From the NCBI GenBank assembly GCA_022796195.1, contig JAAWIE010000002.1:1-64000 (forward strand): a stretch of 64,000 bases of DNA, given 5' to 3'. Made by a program: the position numbers and the translations under genes. Shown here in pieces: positions 14,980 through 23,331 of the stretch; within the stretch, counting starts at the first letter, position 1; each line of letters opens with the position of its first letter. The notes under the pieces are model-generated. The model worked only from the letters and a program-made list of their open reading frames with translations. It did no database searches and had not been told where the DNA came from. The DNA comes from Lawsonibacter sp. Its GTDB lineage: Bacteria; Bacillota; Clostridia; Oscillospirales; Oscillospiraceae.

Positions 14980-16689
14980 ATGTCTGACGAAATCAAAACC
15001 TCTGCTGTGGAAGAAGGCGGCGGAGAGAGCCAGAACTTTATTCACCAGTTCATCCAAGAGGATATCTCTGAGGGTGGCCGGTGTGCGGGGATGCAGGTCC
15101 ACACCCGTTTTCCCCCGGAGCCCAACGGCTATCTGCACATCGGCCACTGCAAGGCCCTGATTATCGACTTTGGTTCGGCGGAAAAGTTCGGCGGTATCTG
15201 CAACCTGCGCATGGACGATACCAACCCCGCCAAGGAGGATACTGAGTTTGTGGATGCCATCCAGGAGGACATTCACTGGCTGGGCTTCGACTGGGGGGAC
15301 CGTTTTTTCTACGGCAGCGACTATTTTGACAAAACCTATGAGCTGGCGGTGGGCCTGATCAAAAAGGGACTGGCCTACGTGTGCGAGCTGACCCCGGAGC
15401 AGTTCCGGGAGTACCGTGGGGATGTCAACACCCCGGCCCGCTCCCCCTGGCGGGACCGGCCCGCAGAGGAGAGCCTGGACCTGTTTGAGCGGATGAAGAA
15501 CGGAGAGTTTCCCGAGGGGGCATATACCCTCCGGGCCAAAATCGATCTGGCCAGCGGCAATTTCAACATGCGCGACCCGGTGCTCTACCGCATCCGCTAT
15601 ATTGAGCATCACCGCCAGGGAACCAAGTGGTGCATCTTCCCCATGTACGACTTTGCCCACCCCATTCAGGACGCTCTGGAGGGCATCACCCACTCCCTGT
15701 GTTCTCTGGAATATGAGGACCACCGCCCCCTTTATGACTGGGTCATCCATAACACCGACGTCCCCTCCCAGCCCCGGCAGATTGAGTTTGCCCGGCTTGG
15801 CATCAACTATACCGTCATGTCCAAGCGAAAGCTGCGCAAACTGGTGGAGGAAGGCTATGTCTCCGGCTGGGATGACCCCCGCATGCCCACCCTCTGCGGC
15901 CTGCGCCGCCGGGGCTACACCCCCGCCGCAATTCGAAACTTCTGCGACCGTATCGGCGTAGCAAAAAATACCTCCACGGTAGAATTTGGGTTCCTGGAGC
16001 ACTGCCTGCGGGAGGACCTGAACGAACACGCCCAGCGGATGATGGCAGTGCTGCGGCCCATCAAGCTGACCATCACCAACTACCCCGAAGGCCAGAGCGA
16101 GACCTTCCAGGTTGAGAACAACCCCAACGACCCTGGGGCCGGAACCCGGCCCGTTACCTTCTCCCGAAATCTGTATGTGGAGGCGGAGGACTTTATGGAG
16201 ACCCCCATCCCCAAGTACAAACGGCTGTATCCCGGCGGTCCTGAGTGCCGTTTGAAGGGGGCCTACCTCATCAAATGTACCGGATGCGTAAAGGACGAGG
16301 CGGGGAATGTGGTAGAAATTCTGGCCGAGTACGACCCGGACAGCTCCGGCGGCAACCCGGCGGACGGCCGGAAGGTGAAGGGAGCCACCATCCATTGGGT
16401 AGACGCCGCCACCGCCGTGGACGCTCAAGTCCGGCTGTACGACAACCTCTTTGCCGACGAAAACCCCGACGGCGGCGACAAGGATTTTCTCGACTGTCTG
16501 AACCCCGGCTCTCTGGAGGTCCTGGAAGGCTGCAAACTGGAAGCGGCGCTGGCCTCGGCGCAGCCCGCAGACCGGTTCCAGTTCCTGCGGCTGGGCTATT
16601 TCTGTGCAGACAGCAAAGACTCCAAGCCCGGCTGCCTGGTGTTTAACCGGGCCGTCAGCCTGAAAGACGGCTTCAAACCCGGCAAATAA
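14980..16689 (+). CDS. glnS: Glutaminyl-tRNA synthetase
   Basis: 569 residues, a class I synthetase. HIGH is at 53-56 in the PPEPNGYLHIGHCKA signature and the KMSKS-equivalent VMSKRKL is near 279-285. The C-terminal anticodon-binding beta barrels are present (KRLYPGGPECRLKGAY, ending in FNRAVSLKDGFKPGK). It charges tRNA-Gln directly with glutamine. Many Firmicutes use the GatCAB route instead, so its presence hints at ancestral transfer, as known for several Clostridia. It is a single-gene unit with its own promoter and terminator. Confidence 0.97.
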   Translation: MSDEIKTSAVEEGGGESQNFIHQFIQEDISEGGRCAGMQVHTRFPPEPNGYLHIGHCKALIIDFGSAEKFGGICNLRMDDTNPAKEDTEFVDAIQEDIHWLGFDWGDRFFYGSDYFDKTYELAVGLIKKGLAYVCELTPEQFREYRGDVNTPARSPWRDRPAEESLDLFERMKNGEFPEGAYTLRAKIDLASGNFNMRDPVLYRIRYIEHHRQGTKWCIFPMYDFAHPIQDALEGITHSLCSLEYEDHRPLYDWVIHNTDVPSQPRQIEFARLGINYTVMSKRKLRKLVEEGYVSGWDDPRMPTLCGLRRRGYTPAAIRNFCDRIGVAKNTSTVEFGFLEHCLREDLNEHAQRMMAVLRPIKLTITNYPEGQSETFQVENNPNDPGAGTRPVTFSRNLYVEAEDFMETPIPKYKRLYPGGPECRLKGAYLIKCTGCVKDEAGNVVEILAEYDPDSSGGNPADGRKVKGATIHWVDAATAVDAQVRLYDNLFADENPDGGDKDFLDCLNPGSLEVLEGCKLEAALASAQPADRFQFLRLGYFCADSKDSKPGCLVFNRAVSLKDGFKPGK

Positions 16690-16699
16690 ACCGACCGGT

Positions 16700-16733
16700 C
16701 CGGACCGCTCCACCAGAGAGCGGTCCGGTTTTT
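16700..16733 (+). terminator. Intrinsic terminator after glnS
   Basis: CCGGACCGCTC (16700-16710) pairs with GAGCGGTCCGG (16718-16728), followed by TTTTTG. Confidence 0.9.
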
Positions 16734-16772
16734 GTATATTTTTTCCCTTTTTCCAGGAATTCAAAAAGCATC

Positions 16773-16801
16773 TTGCATTTCCGCCGGGGATGTAATATAA
16801 T
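16773..16801 (+). promoter_or_regulatory. Sigma-A promoter for the TRAP transporter
   Basis: TTGCAT (16773-16778), a 17-base spacer and a consensus TATAAT (16796-16801). The predicted transcript has a leader of about 105 bases. Confidence 0.85.
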
Positions 16802-16807
16802 AAGGAA

Positions 16808-16912
16808 CACAGGTGCGAAAGCCCTGTAGATAACATGGTGAAAAGCCCGTTCGGGCTTTTCGCTCTCCCAGGCTGGGAGAGCAGGCCAACTCTAAAATGG
16901 AGGAACGAGAAT
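16808..16912 (+). promoter_or_regulatory. Leader with three consecutive hairpins before the TAXI gene
   Basis: ACAGG...CCTGT (16809-16827), AAAAGCCCG-TT-CGGGCTTTT (16841-16860) and GCTCTCCCA...TGGGAGAGC (16862-16882) follow each other before GGAGG. The second resembles a small terminator. No riboswitch class was recognised; attenuation or mRNA stabilisation are possible. Confidence 0.5.
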
Positions 16913-18019
16913 ATGAAGAAGAAACTTGCAATTGCCCTTTCCCTCGCTATGATCATGACCCTGGCGCTGACCGCCTGCGGCAACAAGGATGACGGCGGAA
17001 AGTCCAACGGCACCCCCACCGGCGGCACCAGCTCCCAGCAGCCTGCCGGCAACACCAATGGCAGCCAGCCCAATGGCAGCCAGCCCAACGGCAGCCAGCC
17101 CAGCGGCGGCGATGGCGGCGCAGCCCCCAAGGACGGCGGCACTAGCCTGACCTTCACCACCGGCGGCGAGACCGGCACCTACTACGGCTTCGGCAACGTG
17201 ATTGCCAACAAGGTGGGCGACCTGACCAGCACCAGCGTCAAGGCCATCACCTCCGGCGGTTCCGCCGCCAACATCCAGGCCCTGGAAGACGGCGACGCTC
17301 AGCTGGGCTTCGTGCAGTCCGACGTTATGGTCTACGCCTACAACGGCGAGCGCACCTTCGCCGAGACTGGCGCTTCCACCGACTTCTCCACCGTTGCCAA
17401 CCTGTACATGGAGCAGGTTCAGATCGTTACCGTTGACCCCAGCATCAAGACCGTTGCTGACCTGGAAGGCAAGCGCGTCTCTGTCGGCGCCGCCGGTTCC
17501 GGCGTGTACTTCAACGCAGTTGACGTGCTGAACGCCTATGGACTGGATGTCGAAAAGGACATCGTTCCCACCTACCAGGACTTCGGCAACTCCACCGAGG
17601 CCCTGAAGGACGGTCAGATCGACGCCGCTTTCGTCGTGGCCGGCGCTCCCACCACCGCTGTGACCGACCTGGCTTCCGGCCGTGACGTGTCCCTGGTCAG
17701 CCTGGATGACGAGCACATCAATGCGCTTATCGCCTCCTGCCCCTACTACAGCAAGGACACCATTGCCAAGGACGTGTACGGCACTGCCGAAGACACCACC
17801 ACCGTGGCTGTGGGCGCCGTTGTTGTTGCCCGTGACGACGTGAGCAGCGAGGACGTGTACAACTTCCTGTACGGCACTTTTGAGGACACTGCCAACCTGT
17901 CCCACGGCAAGGCCGCTGAACTGGACCTGGACTTTGCCGCTTCCGTGACCTCTATCGGCTATCACCCCGGCGCTGTCGCCTACTTTGCCGACAAGGGCCT
18001 GAGCGTGAACGCCAAGTAA
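16913..18019 (+). CDS. TAXI family TRAP transporter solute-binding lipoprotein
   Basis: 368 residues. The signal peptide ends in a lipobox (LALTACGN, lipidated Cys near residue 22). A low-complexity Gly/Ser/Pro/Gln linker follows, then the binding domain opening LTFTTGGETGTYYGFGNVIA, the TAXI hallmark. It should sit outside the membrane, tethered by lipid, and deliver a small organic anion to the fused permease encoded next. The substrate is not predictable from sequence. The ATG at 16913 is preceded by GGAGG. Codon use is strongly biased to GCC/GGC/CTG, suggesting high expression. Confidence 0.95.
   Translation: MKKKLAIALSLAMIMTLALTACGNKDDGGKSNGTPTGGTSSQQPAGNTNGSQPNGSQPNGSQPSGGDGGAAPKDGGTSLTFTTGGETGTYYGFGNVIANKVGDLTSTSVKAITSGGSAANIQALEDGDAQLGFVQSDVMVYAYNGERTFAETGASTDFSTVANLYMEQVQIVTVDPSIKTVADLEGKRVSVGAAGSGVYFNAVDVLNAYGLDVEKDIVPTYQDFGNSTEALKDGQIDAAFVVAGAPTTAVTDLASGRDVSLVSLDDEHINALIASCPYYSKDTIAKDVYGTAEDTTTVAVGAVVVARDDVSSEDVYNFLYGTFEDTANLSHGKAAELDLDFAASVTSIGYHPGAVAYFADKGLSVNAK
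17057..17101 (+). repeat. Tandem 15-bp repeat in the lipoprotein linker
   Basis: Three units of AATGGCAGCCAGCCC (the third differs by one base) encode Asn-Gly-Ser-Gln-Pro in the spacer between the lipid anchor and the binding domain. Confidence 0.9.
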
Positions 18020-18052
18020 GAAAGAACCAGATTTTACCCTAGCGTAAGCCAG

Positions 18053-18089
18053 GCGGCTGCGGCGGACTGGTACCGCCGCAGCCGCTTTT
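18053..18089 (+). terminator. Intercistronic stem-loop between receptor and permease genes
   Basis: A 13-base GC-rich stem (GCGGCTGCGGCGG at 18053-18065 with its complement at 18073-18085) is followed by TTTTG. It lies within a presumed operon, so it probably causes partial termination or 3' stabilisation and gives more receptor than permease. Confidence 0.75.
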
Positions 18090-18212
18090 GACTGCACTGC
18101 ATCGAAACAGACCGGTATCATGGCGGATCAAATTTATCTTTATCTGGCGGGATGAGGATAAATCTGCTTCGCGATTGCCGCGAGGTGCAGAAAAAGGAGA
18201 AAGGAGAACCAT

Positions 18213-20228
18213 ATGGACCCAAAGGACAAAAAAGTGAACCCCGACCCCATTCTGGAGGAGGACAGCGGGACCGGCAGTGCTGCCGACGTTGAAGCGGTCA
18301 TGAAAAAGTATGACCGGGAATCCAACACCCGCGTCTGGACGGGAACGCCCGGTTTAATCATCAAGATTCTGGGTATTCTCTTCTCGTGCTACTGCATTTT
18401 CTCCACCCTGAAGGGCTGGCCCACCCTGCCGGAACAGAAGCTGAACATCTTTCTGGCTCTGATCCTCATTATGGGCTACCTGCACTACCCCATTAAAAAA
18501 GGCATGACCAAACCCAACAGCCTGCCAATTTATGATATTCTCATCATGATTGTGGGCGCAGTGCCCTTCCTGTACTTCGCGTATAAGGCCAACTACGTTA
18601 TTCAGCAGGCATCCCGTATCACCAAGGACCCCATGATGGTGGTGTTCGCCATCCTGGGCGTTTTGGCCATGATGGAGCTGTGCCGCCGCAGCGTGGGTAT
18701 CCCCATTCTGTGCGTGCTGGGCGCTCTGCTGGTCTACACCTTCGCCACCACCCGGTTCGGCAAGGTGATCTACGACCTGTTTTACACCCCCAGCGGCGTG
18801 ATGGGCACCCCCATTAACGTCTGCCAGAAGTACATCGTCGTCTTTATCATCTTTGGCGCGTTCCTGGAGCGCACCGGCATTTCCAATTTCTTCATCAGCC
18901 TGGCCAACTGCGTGGCCGGCTCCTCCTCGGGCGGACCCGCCAAGGTGGCCGTCATTTCCTCCGCCCTGTGCGGCATGGTGTCCGGCTCCTCCGTGGGCAA
19001 CACCGTGACCACCGGTTCCGTCACCATCCCCATGATGAAGCGCACCGGCTACAAGGGCGAGTTTGCCGGAGCCGTTGAGGCCGCCGCCTCTACCGGCGGA
19101 CAGATCATGCCCCCCATCATGGGCGCCGCCGCCTTCCTGATGGCGGAGTACATGGGCATTCCCTATTCGCATGTGGCACTGAAGGCCATCCTGCCCGCCG
19201 TGCTCTACTTCACCGGCATCTACATCGCTGTCCATCTGGAGGCCAAAAAGCTGGGCCTGAAGGGCATCCCCAAAGATGAGCTGCCCAAGTTCAGCAAACT
19301 GCTTCCCAAGATCTACCTGCTGCTGCCCCTGGTTGTTCTGGTGGTTCTGGTGTCCACCCAGATCCGCACCATGCAGATGTCTGCGGCCATCGCCATTATG
19401 GTCACCATTGTGGTCGGCGTAATCAACAACTTCGTCAACAAGGCCGCTAACATCGACGATCCTGCTGAGCAGTTCACCGTCGCCAAGTTCTTCGACGCTC
19501 TGGAAGCGGGCGGCAAGAGCACCGTCACCGTGGCCGTGGCCTGCGCCATGGCCGGTCTGGTGGCCGGCTGCATCACCACCACTGGTCTGGCCTCTACCCT
19601 GATCACCACCATCGTAAAGGTCTCCGGCGGGCAGGCCATCATCGCCCTGTTCCTGACCATGATCTGCTGTATCGTGCTGGGCATGGGCGTGCCGACCACC
19701 GCCAACTTCTGTATCATGGCCTCCACCTGCGCCCCCATCCTGATGGATAAGCGCATCGGCATCATGCCCGTGGCCGCTTACTTCTTCGTATTCTACTTCG
19801 GCATCGTGGCCGACATCACCCCGCCTGTGGCTCTGGCCGCCTATGCCGGCTCCGCCATCGCCAAGGCTCCTCCCATGAAGACGGCCATCAATGCCACCCG
19901 TCTGGCCATTGCCGCTTTCGTGGTGCCTTATATCTTTGCATTCAGCCCCGTCATGCTCTTTGAGTTCGAGGCCGGCACCTCCAGCACTACGATGGTAATT
20001 CAGTCCGTGCTGATCGTAGTCACCTCTCTCATCGGCCTGTTCGGCATTGCCTCTGCGCTGAACGGATTCCTCTACCGGCCCATCAATCCCCTGTTCCGCG
20101 TGCTCCTGATTGCGGGCGGTCTGGGCATGATGATCCCTGGCAATGTCAGCGACCTTGTTGGCTTTGTCATTGTGGGCGGCGTTGTGGTTCTCCAGCGCAT
20201 GGGCGCGAAGAACGGCGCTGCGGCCTGA
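18213..20228 (+). CDS. TRAP transporter fused permease (4TM/12TM)
   Basis: 671 residues. A charged N-terminal tail of about 45 residues is followed by the small-subunit-like helices (about 50-200), then the large DctM-like part with the GSSSGGPAKVAVISSALCGM segment near residue 235, STGGQIMPPIMGAAAF near 292 and GMGVPTTANF near 490. Sixteen or more hydrophobic segments are present. It imports the ligand bound by the TAXI lipoprotein, driven by an ion gradient (family knowledge). The ATG at 18213 follows AAAGGAG. The operon ends at the terminator at 20254. Confidence 0.95.
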   Translation: MDPKDKKVNPDPILEEDSGTGSAADVEAVMKKYDRESNTRVWTGTPGLIIKILGILFSCYCIFSTLKGWPTLPEQKLNIFLALILIMGYLHYPIKKGMTKPNSLPIYDILIMIVGAVPFLYFAYKANYVIQQASRITKDPMMVVFAILGVLAMMELCRRSVGIPILCVLGALLVYTFATTRFGKVIYDLFYTPSGVMGTPINVCQKYIVVFIIFGAFLERTGISNFFISLANCVAGSSSGGPAKVAVISSALCGMVSGSSVGNTVTTGSVTIPMMKRTGYKGEFAGAVEAAASTGGQIMPPIMGAAAFLMAEYMGIPYSHVALKAILPAVLYFTGIYIAVHLEAKKLGLKGIPKDELPKFSKLLPKIYLLLPLVVLVVLVSTQIRTMQMSAAIAIMVTIVVGVINNFVNKAANIDDPAEQFTVAKFFDALEAGGKSTVTVAVACAMAGLVAGCITTTGLASTLITTIVKVSGGQAIIALFLTMICCIVLGMGVPTTANFCIMASTCAPILMDKRIGIMPVAAYFFVFYFGIVADITPPVALAAYAGSAIAKAPPMKTAINATRLAIAAFVVPYIFAFSPVMLFEFEAGTSSTTMVIQSVLIVVTSLIGLFGIASALNGFLYRPINPLFRVLLIAGGLGMMIPGNVSDLVGFVIVGGVVVLQRMGAKNGAAA

Positions 20229-20253
20229 CCCATTTCAACCTGAATGGCGCCCC

Positions 20254-20290
20254 ATTCCCGGTAGAGTTTAACTCTGCCGGGAATTTTTTT
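20254..20290 (+). terminator. Intrinsic terminator after the TRAP permease
   Basis: ATTCCCGGTAGAGTT pairs with AACTCTGCCGGGAAT (one G-U pair), followed by seven T. Confidence 0.92.
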
Positions 20291-20299
20291 GAAAACCTC

Positions 20300-20328
20300 T
20301 TGCGCGGCATGGGAGAATCTAGTATAAT
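20300..20328 (+). promoter_or_regulatory. Sigma-A promoter for the HEXEH-motif protein
   Basis: TTGCGC (20300-20305), a 17-base spacer and consensus TATAAT (20323-20328), immediately after the preceding terminator. Confidence 0.8.
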
Positions 20329-20363
20329 TACCCTGTAAGAAAAGCAAGAAAGGGGTGACCGCA

Positions 20364-21152
20364 ATGTCAGCCATCGGTGCAATTGGAAGCTATGGCAGCA
20401 TGGGCGGGTACTATTCCATCGGTTTATATAACAATGGACTTCAGCGCGGAGGCGCCAACCCCACCGGCACAGAACCGGTAGACCGGGTTTCCCGAGGGCA
20501 GGTTTCGCCCGTACCCCCGGTCACGCAGGTTCCTGCCGTCCATCGCGGGGCCTCTCAGTTCCCCCAGGAGCAAAGCCAGTTCCCCACCATGCGCGAGGGG
20601 GCGGACCCAGCTGAAATGGCCGTGCGGGCCCGCATCCACTATCTGGACCGCGAAGATGGGGAGAATCAGCCGCTGAGCTGGAACCAGTCCAAGGGTCTGG
20701 ATGGATTACGCAAGGGCGGAGAGCTGGAGAATGCGGTCAAACTTCCTTGGGAACAGAAGGAGGCGGATTCCCCAGAAGGCGAGGACACTAAGAGTCCCCA
20801 GGAAGTGATGGAGGATTCCGAGTGCCAGACCTGCAAGAACCGCAAATATCAGGACGGCTCCGATGACCCAGGGGTATCCTTTAAGACGGCCACCAACGTC
20901 GCGCCTGAGCAGGCGGCGGCGGCGGTCCGGGGACATGAGCAGGAACATGTAGTCCGGGAACAAGCCAAGGCCAAGCGGGAGGACCGCAAGGTAGTCAATC
21001 AGTCGGTGACCATCCACACTGCAATCTGTCCTGAGTGCGGTGATGTGTATGTCTCCGGAGGCACCACCCGCACCACCACCAAGGCCAATCCGGTCCAGGA
21101 ACCTCAGCAGGAGGAATCCAAGCAGAATTCCGGCTTCGAAGCCATGGCTTAA
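20364..21152 (+). CDS. Putative metalloprotease, CJM1_0395/SprA-related family
   Basis: 262 residues. The N-terminal 150 residues are low complexity and hydrophilic. The C-terminal part has a CQTC pair (154-157), KYQDGSDDPGVSF, then HEQEH (191-195), which fits the HExEH pattern of this family, and a CPEC pair (222-225). I recognise the arrangement as the family annotated putative metalloprotease CJM1_0395, related to SprA; proteolytic activity is not established. No signal peptide is visible. The ATG at 20364 has AAGGGG upstream. It is a monocistronic gene with a strong promoter. Confidence 0.8.
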   Translation: MSAIGAIGSYGSMGGYYSIGLYNNGLQRGGANPTGTEPVDRVSRGQVSPVPPVTQVPAVHRGASQFPQEQSQFPTMREGADPAEMAVRARIHYLDREDGENQPLSWNQSKGLDGLRKGGELENAVKLPWEQKEADSPEGEDTKSPQEVMEDSECQTCKNRKYQDGSDDPGVSFKTATNVAPEQAAAAVRGHEQEHVVREQAKAKREDRKVVNQSVTIHTAICPECGDVYVSGGTTRTTTKANPVQEPQQEESKQNSGFEAMA

Positions 21153-21185
21153 ATCAACGAAACACCATTCAGTAAAAAGTTAAAA

Positions 21186-21332
21186 CCTGTATTCACACCC
21201 GAGGCCGCCTTCTTTACGGCCTTCGGCGTTGTGAATACAGGCTCTTTTGAAGCCGCCTATTCAACAGGCGGCTTTAACATTTCTAGAAGCTGTACCAATC
21301 GCCTCCATTTTTGGCTCATGGTATAGCTTCTA
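21186..21332. terminator. Three stem-loops between convergent genes
   Basis: CCTGTATTCACA (21186-21197) pairs with 21230-21241 around an inner GGCCG stem and is followed by CTCTTTT. AAGCCGCCT...AGGCGGCTT follows (21250-21274), then AGAAGCT...AGCTTCT (21286-21332). The first is a good plus-strand terminator; the last two could serve the minus-strand VOC gene. Confidence 0.7.
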
Positions 21333-21375
21333 ATGTTTTCAGCTCAGACCAGTCTGCACCAGAAGCAGGTTCCCT

Positions 21376-21747
21376 TTACTTCTTCTCCGGTACAATCTCG
21401 ATCCAGTAGCCATCCGGGTCGGTGATGAAGTAGATCCCCATAGCGGGATTTTCAAAGCAGATACATCCCATGGCCTTGTGCTTTTCGTACATCCCGTTGT
21501 AGTCACCGGTGTGGAACGCAAGATGGAATTCACATTCGCCCAGGTTGTAGGGCTGGGTCCGGTCCCGGAGCCAGGTAAGCTCCAGTTGGAAGGGGGAACC
21601 GGCCTCATCCCCCAGGTAGACCAGCTTGAAGGAACCATCTGCGGCCTCTTTCTCCCGCACAGGGGACAGGTTCAAGGCTTCTTTGTAAAACGCAAGGCTC
21701 TTATCCAGGTCCAGAACATTGAAATTGAAATGATTGAAAACGGTCAT
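21376..21747 (-). CDS. VOC family (glyoxalase/dioxygenase fold) protein
   Basis: 123 residues, one vicinal-oxygen-chelate domain. The opening FNHFNFNVLDLDKSLAFYKEAL is typical of lactoylglutathione lyase-like proteins, and the closing YFITDPDGYWIEIVPEKK supplies the usual Glu metal ligand. A lactoylglutathione lyase-like role is possible, but the family is too broad for a substrate call. It follows the CLC gene with a 24-base gap on the same strand and may share its message. Confidence 0.9.
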   Translation of the reverse strand: MTVFNHFNFNVLDLDKSLAFYKEALNLSPVREKEAADGSFKLVYLGDEAGSPFQLELTWLRDRTQPYNLGECEFHLAFHTGDYNGMYEKHKAMGCICFENPAMGIYFITDPDGYWIEIVPEKK

Positions 21748-21771
21748 AGTTCTAACTCCTTCTCACATAAT

Positions 21772-23028
21772 TTATTCTGCTTTTTTGTCTACCCATTCGG
21801 GCTTGAACTTGGAATAGATAATTTTCTGCTCGCTGTACAGCCCGTGGTACCCAGAGAGCATATAGGCTACCCCACAGCACAGGGCATACAGGGGCAGGCC
21901 GTCACCGCCGAACAGCTCCAGGGCCAGAAAAACGGAACTGAGGGGGCAGTTGGTAGCGCCGCAGAACAGAGCCGCCATTCCCAGTCCTCCGGCAAAGTCG
22001 TGGGGCAGGCCCAGCATCGACCCAGCCCAAGTGCCAAAGGCACACCCTGTAAACAGCACAGGGACAATCTCGCCGCCCCGGAACCCGGCTCCTAAGGTGA
22101 GCGCAGTAAACAGGATCTTGAGCAAAAAAGCCTCCGGGATAGTATCTCCGGCCAGCATCTGGCGAATTACGCTGTCTCCTGCACCGTTGTAGGTCTGACT
22201 GCCCACCAGCAGGGTAAGTCCTAACACCAGACAGCCGCCCACAGCGGCCCGAATCAGGGGATCCGGCAGGTACTTGGCATAAAGTTTAGGGGCGATATGC
22301 ATGGCTTTACAGAAGAGGACGGACAGTCCTGCGCACAGCACCCCAAGGGCGGCCACCTGAAGAATTGGCAGAAGTTCCAGCTCCAGCGCATCATGGACGG
22401 GGTAGCCGTGAATGGCGTGGAGGCCGAAACCATGGGCCACCAGAGACGATGTATAGGCCGACAGCAGACAGGGAACCATGGCGGCGTAGTACATCCGGCC
22501 TACCGTGACTACCTCCATAGCAAACACAACTGCTGTAAGCGGGGTTCCGAACAGTGCGGAAAAGGCGGCGGCCATGCCGCACATCACTACAATTCGTCCA
22601 TCCTTCTCGTCCAGGTGAAGAAAGCGGCCAATGTAGGCGGACAGGGAGGCGCCCAATTGAAGGGCGGCGCCCTCACGCCCAGCCGAACCACCCACCAGAT
22701 GGGTCAGGATAGTCGAAAGGAAAATCAGGGGCGCTGTACGCAGCTTTAGCCGTTCCGCGTCCCGCACAGCTACCAGTACTAAATTTGTGCCCCGGTCCTT
22801 TTCCATACCGCAAACCCGGTACATCAGCACAATGGACAGGCCGCCCAATGGCAGAAGCCAAATAATTGCAGGGTGTTCCGCCCGCAGTTCAGCGGCAAAG
22901 TCAATGCCCAGATGAAAACCCACCGCCACCAGCCCAACGATCACGCCGATCAAACAGGAATACAGCAGCCACTTGATAAAGGATATTCCTTCGTAAATAG
23001 GACCTCCAGTCCGGTCAGATAAACTCAA
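21772..23028 (-). CDS. CLC family anion channel/antiporter, resembling the fluoride-type branch
   Basis: 418 residues with about ten to twelve membrane segments. GSAGREGAALQ (114-124) is the second CLC signature, GTPLTAVVFAMEV (161-173) carries the internal Glu region, and GFRGGEIVP (315-323) replaces the chloride-type GxFxP motif. The first signature GSGIP is missing. This combination resembles the CLC-F group, so fluoride export is possible, but no fluoride riboswitch was seen upstream. The TTG at 23028 is chosen because AGGAGGA lies directly upstream; longer frames reach noncoding sequence. Confidence 0.85.
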   Translation of the reverse strand: MSLSDRTGGPIYEGISFIKWLLYSCLIGVIVGLVAVGFHLGIDFAAELRAEHPAIIWLLPLGGLSIVLMYRVCGMEKDRGTNLVLVAVRDAERLKLRTAPLIFLSTILTHLVGGSAGREGAALQLGASLSAYIGRFLHLDEKDGRIVVMCGMAAAFSALFGTPLTAVVFAMEVVTVGRMYYAAMVPCLLSAYTSSLVAHGFGLHAIHGYPVHDALELELLPILQVAALGVLCAGLSVLFCKAMHIAPKLYAKYLPDPLIRAAVGGCLVLGLTLLVGSQTYNGAGDSVIRQMLAGDTIPEAFLLKILFTALTLGAGFRGGEIVPVLFTGCAFGTWAGSMLGLPHDFAGGLGMAALFCGATNCPLSSVFLALELFGGDGLPLYALCCGVAYMLSGYHGLYSEQKIIYSKFKPEWVDKKAE

Positions 23029-23174
23029 AAAAATCCTCCTCTCTCCTGGGACCCGCCAGCCCCGCTGCAATAATGGGAACACCAAGAGTATATCATATTC
23101 TGGAAAATTTTTCACCCCCAAAAAACTTTTTTCCGGAGTCCTGCAAATAAGACGCACCCTTTTTACAATCTCTC

Positions 23175-23203
23175 TAGACAAACCGTCTTGCTTATGATAT
23201 AAT
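23175..23203 (+). promoter_or_regulatory. Sigma-A promoter for queT
   Basis: TAGACA (23175-23180), a 17-base spacer and consensus TATAAT (23198-23203). Transcription should begin near 23210, leaving a 120-base leader. Confidence 0.8.
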
Positions 23204-23209
23204 GCGTTT

Positions 23210-23331
23210 TGACGAGTTTATACCATCTCGTCCAAGCATAGACATGTCTGTGCCGCTGCGAACCGGCAAGGCGTGATATGTTCGTTCGGCGCTCTGCCGC
23301 CGTTCTCTAAATAAAAAATGGAGGTTTTTTT
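23210..23331 (+). promoter_or_regulatory. Structured leader of queT, candidate queuosine-precursor riboswitch
   Basis: The leader has GACGAG (23211-23216) pairing with CTCGTC (23227-23232), a 7-bp stem around CATG (23236-23253), a competing stem TGCCG/CGGCA (23251-23268) that shares bases with it, and CGGC/GCCG (23287-23299), then an A-rich stretch and GGAGG next to the start. Mutually exclusive stems before a queuosine-precursor transporter gene suggest a preQ1-type switch; class III is one possibility. I could not match a consensus by eye. Confidence 0.4.

Noticed and set aside
14764..17178. Minus-strand open frame of 804 codons
   Set aside because: It is antisense to glnS and the TAXI receptor; the translation is low complexity with no family signature.
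16892..18121. Minus-strand frame of 409 codons rich in Gly, Val and Ala
   Set aside because: Exact antisense of the highly biased TAXI receptor gene.
23041..23175. Fluoride riboswitch upstream of the CLC gene
   Set aside because: No GGxGAUGG/CCGCC-type core was found on the minus strand.
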